Source: an uncultured Phycisphaera sp.
GTDB taxonomy: Bacteria; Planctomycetota; Phycisphaerae; Phycisphaerales; SM1A02
Direction of reading: 5' to 3'
Assembly: GCA_937911845.1 (NCBI GenBank)
Contig: CALDQF010000478.1
Location: forward strand, 1-8,839
Length of the DNA: 8,839 nt
The notes beneath the pieces are model-generated. The model made no database searches. It was not told the DNA's origin and was given only the letters and a program-made list of their open reading frames with translations. A program made the position numbers and the translations under genes. Of the stretch, positions 6,004 to 8,839 are shown piece after piece; positions within the stretch are counted from its first letter, which is position 1; the number at the start of each line of letters is the position of its first letter.

Positions 6004-7119
6004 ATGAGGGTTGGGTTTGATACCGAAACGGTAGTGGTGGGCGGAGGCATTGCCGGATTTTTCGCGCTTGATCGCCTCCGGACGGCCGGGCACCGCGCCC
6101 ACCTGATCAGCTGCCCCCGGCCTGGCATGGATCAAACCCAGTGGTCGCAAGGCATCCTGCACTCTGGGTGGAAATACCACCGAGGTGATCCTCGTCCATT
6201 TCCTGATCTCGCCAAGACTTGGCGAGACATGTTTGAAGGCAACACTGAACCCCAGCTTCCACGGGAAGCCATCCGAACCTCAAATCTGTGGGTATGGGGA
6301 GATGTCGATGCTGACCCTTCCCTCGGACTGCAAGTCGTGGACACACCCGAGTGCCTTGGACACCACCGAATGCACCATCTCGAGGAATCCATCATTGACC
6401 CTAGCGTGGTGTTGAACCATCTTCGGCAGAAACACGACACCTGCTGCCACCACGGACTGGTCAAGGTGGCACGCATGGCCGGTGGTTTTGAAATTTTGAT
6501 CGGGCCCGAACGCATCCTCACCAAACATTTGATCTTGGCCGCAGGTGCGGGCAATGAAGCACTCGGGATGATGCTGGGACGCCCCCCAGGATTTATGCAA
6601 CGCCGCCCTCTTCGTATGTACCTGATCCGAGGGGCACTCCCAGATCTCTACGGTCATGCCATGCGGCAAAAAGAAGTCGCATTGACCATTCATACCATTC
6701 CCGGTGAGCACGACGAACGAACCTGGATCATCGGTGGTGCGCTCGCAGAAGACGCTCCGGATTTACATGCTGATGAGGCTGAACATCGTCTCCGCAACGC
6801 CTTGATGGTCTTCCTCCCGGGCGGCCTCCCCACCGGGTGCAGGTGGAGCTCGTACCGCATCGATCGTGCAGAGAAAGCCACGGCCGACGGACATCGCCCC
6901 GATGACGTGTGCGTGGAATTGGTAGACGATGTGCATTACGTTTGGCCCACCAAATTGGTGTTGGCTCCTCGTGCGGCTGACACTTTGTTGAGCATGCTCC
7001 CCAGTCCGGCTCGTCGACCCGAGCAACCCGAAACCACGGTTTGGCAACAACTGCCCGAGTTGGGGGCCACCCAAGGTCCGGTCCAAGAGGCCGAATTGAA
7101 GTGGCGTCCATTGACATGA
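6004..7119 (+). CDS. FAD-dependent oxidoreductase (DAO-like fold)
   Basis: This is a 371-residue flavoprotein. The N-terminal Rossmann motif VVVGGGIAGFFALDRL (10-25) contains the G-x-G-x-x-G that binds the ADP part of FAD. WSQGILHSGWKY (47-58) resembles the SQGIIHGG-x-KY flavin-contact segment of D-amino-acid oxidase/glycerol-3-phosphate oxidase-like proteins. LILAAGAGNE (176-185) matches the second conserved FAD motif, and WIIGGALAED (241-250) lies in the substrate-domain half. There is no signal peptide or membrane segment, so it is probably cytoplasmic. The substrate is not readable from sequence. The frame is open further upstream to 5707, but that part is antisense to the isocitrate dehydrogenase gene and does not look like protein, while the FAD motif begins within ten residues of ATG 6004. 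The stop overlaps the start of the aldo/keto reductase gene, suggesting coupled translation and a shared pathway. Confidence 0.87.
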   Translation: MRVGFDTETVVVGGGIAGFFALDRLRTAGHRAHLISCPRPGMDQTQWSQGILHSGWKYHRGDPRPFPDLAKTWRDMFEGNTEPQLPREAIRTSNLWVWGDVDADPSLGLQVVDTPECLGHHRMHHLEESIIDPSVVLNHLRQKHDTCCHHGLVKVARMAGGFEILIGPERILTKHLILAAGAGNEALGMMLGRPPGFMQRRPLRMYLIRGALPDLYGHAMRQKEVALTIHTIPGEHDERTWIIGGALAEDAPDLHADEAEHRLRNALMVFLPGGLPTGCRWSSYRIDRAEKATADGHRPDDVCVELVDDVHYVWPTKLVLAPRAADTLLSMLPSPARRPEQPETTVWQQLPELGATQGPVQEAELKWRPLT

Positions 7120-7859
7120 TGAAGCGTAAGTGGCCATGCTTGGTTTGGGGTACGGTCAAACTTGGCCGAACCACCCAGCTGCGTACGCCGGCTCATCCGC
7201 TGCCATCAGATGCGGAAGCGGATTGTTTGGTGCGTCGGATGATTGCCCTAGGCATCCGTGCCTTCGATACCGCGCCCGCCTACGGGTCGTCTGAAATGCG
7301 GCTGGGCCCTCGAGCAGAGCAGCGCATCTCCATCAGCACCAAAGTGGGTGAGATTCATGAAAATGGAAAGAGTCATTTTGACTTCAGTGCTGAAGGCGTG
7401 ATGCGCAGCCTGACGCGAAGCCAACAGAGGCTCAAACGCGAGCAACTTGATCTGGTGTATTTGCATGCGCCCAACAACGACTTTGAGATTCTGAACCACA
7501 CCGAAGCATGGACCACACTGCTAGAAGCCAAGGACGCAGGAATCATGACCCACATCGGGCTGTCGGGTAAATCACCCGAAGCGGCCCAGTGGGCGTTGGA
7601 GCATCACACGGATGCATTGATGGTGCCGTGGAATCAAAAAGATCGGTCGCACGCGAAGATTTTGGACGACGCCGCAGCCCGCAATGTGAAAGTCTTCGTC
7701 AAGAAGGGGTTGAATTCTGGGCAACTGTCCGCAGCCGCATCACTGCAATGGATGCTTGAGGATCCCAGAATCCATGCGGTGGTGGTTGGGTCATTGAGCC
7801 CAGAACACATGCGAGAGAATCTTGAGCTCGCCAAGGCCATACGGCCCAATCAATGCTGA
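7116..7859 (+). CDS. Aldo/keto reductase family protein
   Basis: This 247-residue TIM-barrel oxidoreductase is shorter than the usual 300 or so residues of the family. It would reduce a carbonyl group with NAD(P)H. The complete catalytic tetrad is visible: D51 and Y56 in FDTAPAYGSSE, K76 in ISISTKVGE, and H117 in LDLVYLHAPN. The barrel begins with PCLVWGTVKLGR (7-18), and the cofactor-binding end has VVVGSLSPEHMREN (222-235). The start is ATG 7116, which overlaps the flavoprotein stop (ATGA). ATG 7119 follows at once and could also serve. Longer upstream extension in this frame only reads through the flavoprotein gene. The substrate is unknown. Coupling to a flavoprotein suggests sequential oxidation and reduction of one compound. 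Confidence 0.9.
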   Translation: MMKRKWPCLVWGTVKLGRTTQLRTPAHPLPSDAEADCLVRRMIALGIRAFDTAPAYGSSEMRLGPRAEQRISISTKVGEIHENGKSHFDFSAEGVMRSLTRSQQRLKREQLDLVYLHAPNNDFEILNHTEAWTTLLEAKDAGIMTHIGLSGKSPEAAQWALEHHTDALMVPWNQKDRSHAKILDDAAARNVKVFVKKGLNSGQLSAAASLQWMLEDPRIHAVVVGSLSPEHMRENLELAKAIRPNQC

Positions 7860-7861
7860 CA

Positions 7862-7880
7862 CCTGAATTTAGAAGTCAGG
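7862..7880. terminator. Weak hairpin between convergent genes
   Basis: CCTGA (7862-7866) and TCAGG (7876-7880) can form a 5-base-pair stem with a 9-base loop. On the plus strand ATTTT follows. It sits in the 16-base gap between the aldo/keto reductase stop and the LysM stop, and its right arm includes the LysM stop codon. The stem is short, so it is at best a poor terminator. Confidence 0.25.
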
Positions 7881-8839
7881 ATTTTGGCTTCACCGGAATG
7901 ATCAAGACCTGATCGAGATTCAACTTCGTGAGATCTTCACCGATGGTGTTTTTGTTGCGCTGGTACAAAAGCTCAACCCAATCCTCACGCTGTACGCCCC
8001 AGAGGTCGCCAACAATTCGGGCCAGCGAATCTCCAGTTTTCACGGTGTAGTACTGCTCACCAGTCTGGAGCGGCGGACGCTTCACGGGCTGGGCTTCCGG
8101 CTTTCTCACTCGTTTGGGGGGAAGTTTGATGATCGTGCCCACCTGCAGGTTGCCCGGATCAAGATCAGGATTCAACGCCGCGATTTCGGAAACGCGAGCT
8201 TCATCGCCCAAGAGCAAACGGGCAATTCTCGTGTAGTTGTCATTTGGGGCAATTCGATACTCATTGGCCGCCAACGTTGGATCAACTGGTTTGGTTCGAG
8301 GTTGGCTCTTTCGAGGCATCTTCAGAATTTGGCCAATCTGCAACTTGGTGGGATCAACCCCAGGGTTCAGCGCGATAATTTCATCGTGCCTTCCTGGCTC
8401 GCCAAACCAATCTTCGGCAATGGTGATGATGACATCACCATCTTGGACCGTGTATACCTCTGTGGAAGCGACAGTCTTGGGCTTGGGTGCCGGCTTGTCT
8501 GAAGTGGCTGGCTCTGAACCACCCGTCTTTTCAACCTCGGACTTTGCTGACTCCGCTGAACGTTCTGGTGAGGTGGTATTCAACCCATCTTGAACAGAAA
8601 CCTTTGAGGCACCATCCGGAATCGGATCTGGACGAAGACCACCCTGTGGCTCGGGCATCGTTGGGGATGGCACTGGTGGGGCCGCATCACCAAGTTTGCC
8701 ACCGGCCGCATCGAGTGGAGATTTCGGTGAGAGAGGTCCTGAAGTATTGGAATCGCCCCCCAACTTTGATCCGGTACCTGTCGACGCTTTGCCCTCCGGG
8801 GAGTCAGGGCCCCGACGCATGGTGAGCCCACCTTGCCCG
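7876..8839 (-). CDS. LysM repeat protein with a Pro/Gly/Ser-rich N-terminal region (likely incomplete at the right edge)
   Basis: Counting from the ATG at 8820, there are 314 residues. Residues 1-120 are a low-complexity region rich in Pro, Gly, Ser and Lys. Three LysM modules follow: about 122-169 (VYTVQDGDVIITIAEDWFG to LKMP), 188-235 (YRIAPNDNYTRIARLLLGD to IKLP) and 258-310 (YTVKTGDSLARIVGDLWG to LIIP). LysM modules bind N-acetylglucosamine glycans such as peptidoglycan, so it probably acts in the cell envelope. No signal peptide or membrane segment is visible. The frame stays open to the window edge (GQGGLT before the Met), and its Gly-rich character continues there, so the true start probably lies beyond 8839 with the export signal. 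Against this, AAGGTGG stands 7 bases before ATG 8820 and could be a genuine ribosome site. It has no catalytic domain, so it may be a structural or targeting protein. Confidence 0.85.
   Translation of the reverse strand, partial: GQGGLTMRRGPDSPEGKASTGTGSKLGGDSNTSGPLSPKSPLDAAGGKLGDAAPPVPSPTMPEPQGGLRPDPIPDGASKVSVQDGLNTTSPERSAESAKSEVEKTGGSEPATSDKPAPKPKTVASTEVYTVQDGDVIITIAEDWFGEPGRHDEIIALNPGVDPTKLQIGQILKMPRKSQPRTKPVDPTLAANEYRIAPNDNYTRIARLLLGDEARVSEIAALNPDLDPGNLQVGTIIKLPPKRVRKPEAQPVKRPPLQTGEQYYTVKTGDSLARIVGDLWGVQREDWVELLYQRNKNTIGEDLTKLNLDQVLIIPVKPKS

Noticed and set aside
7041..7115. Upstream extension of the aldo/keto reductase to an ATG at 7041
   Set aside because: It lies inside the flavoprotein gene in another frame, and the first barrel strand begins soon after ATG 7116, which has the ATGA coupling geometry.
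1..8839. Search for mobile elements, CRISPR arrays, tRNA or rRNA genes, riboswitches and defence genes
   Set aside because: I saw no transposase, integrase, regularly spaced repeats, structured RNA or recognisable immune or toxin-antitoxin genes.

Overview
The window looks like an ordinary chromosomal segment from a planctomycete, most plausibly a Phycisphaerales-like marine lineage. This is inferred from three things. One is a pseudopilin whose N-terminus reads RRAFTLVELL. The second is a secreted protein whose mature part starts with an HEGD-type motif, which I associate from memory with Phycisphaerales proteins. The third is a DinG-type helicase that keeps only three of the usual iron-sulphur cysteines. 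Nothing was compared against a database. The DNA is moderately GC-rich and densely coding. There are no rRNA or tRNA genes, CRISPR arrays, transposases or phage genes, and no gene-free stretch longer than about 120 bases.

Layout, left to right. Bases 1-233 (minus) hold the first 77 codons of a secreted protein that runs off the left edge. It overlaps by 4 bases (ATGA) the end of a pseudopilin gene (230-1012, minus). A 57-base gap (1013-1069) carries a candidate promoter and a palindrome. A minus-strand run follows, read from right to left: NAD-type isocitrate dehydrogenase (4862-5884), DinG-like helicase (2851-4845), phosphomannomutase/phosphoglucomutase (1456-2838) and a Fur-family repressor (1070-1453). 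The gaps are 16, 12 and 2 bases, so these are probably one operon. A divergent intergenic region of about 120 bases (5885-6003) separates it from a plus-strand pair: an FAD-dependent oxidoreductase (6004-7119) and a short aldo/keto reductase (7116-7859), again joined by an ATGA overlap. A minus-strand protein with three LysM domains (7876 to the right edge) converges on that pair.

How the genes relate. Isocitrate dehydrogenase, DinG, the hexose-phosphate mutase and the Fur-like repressor serve unrelated processes (TCA cycle, DNA repair, sugar-nucleotide supply, metal response), so their clustering reads as transcriptional convenience. The two ATGA-coupled pairs are more informative. Pseudopilin plus secreted protein suggests one export or surface function. 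Flavoprotein plus aldo/keto reductase suggests consecutive redox steps on one substrate. I see no clear undescribed multi-gene system. The best leads are the pseudopilin/secreted-protein pair with the Fur-box-like palindrome ahead of it, and the unusual iron-sulphur ligand set of the helicase.
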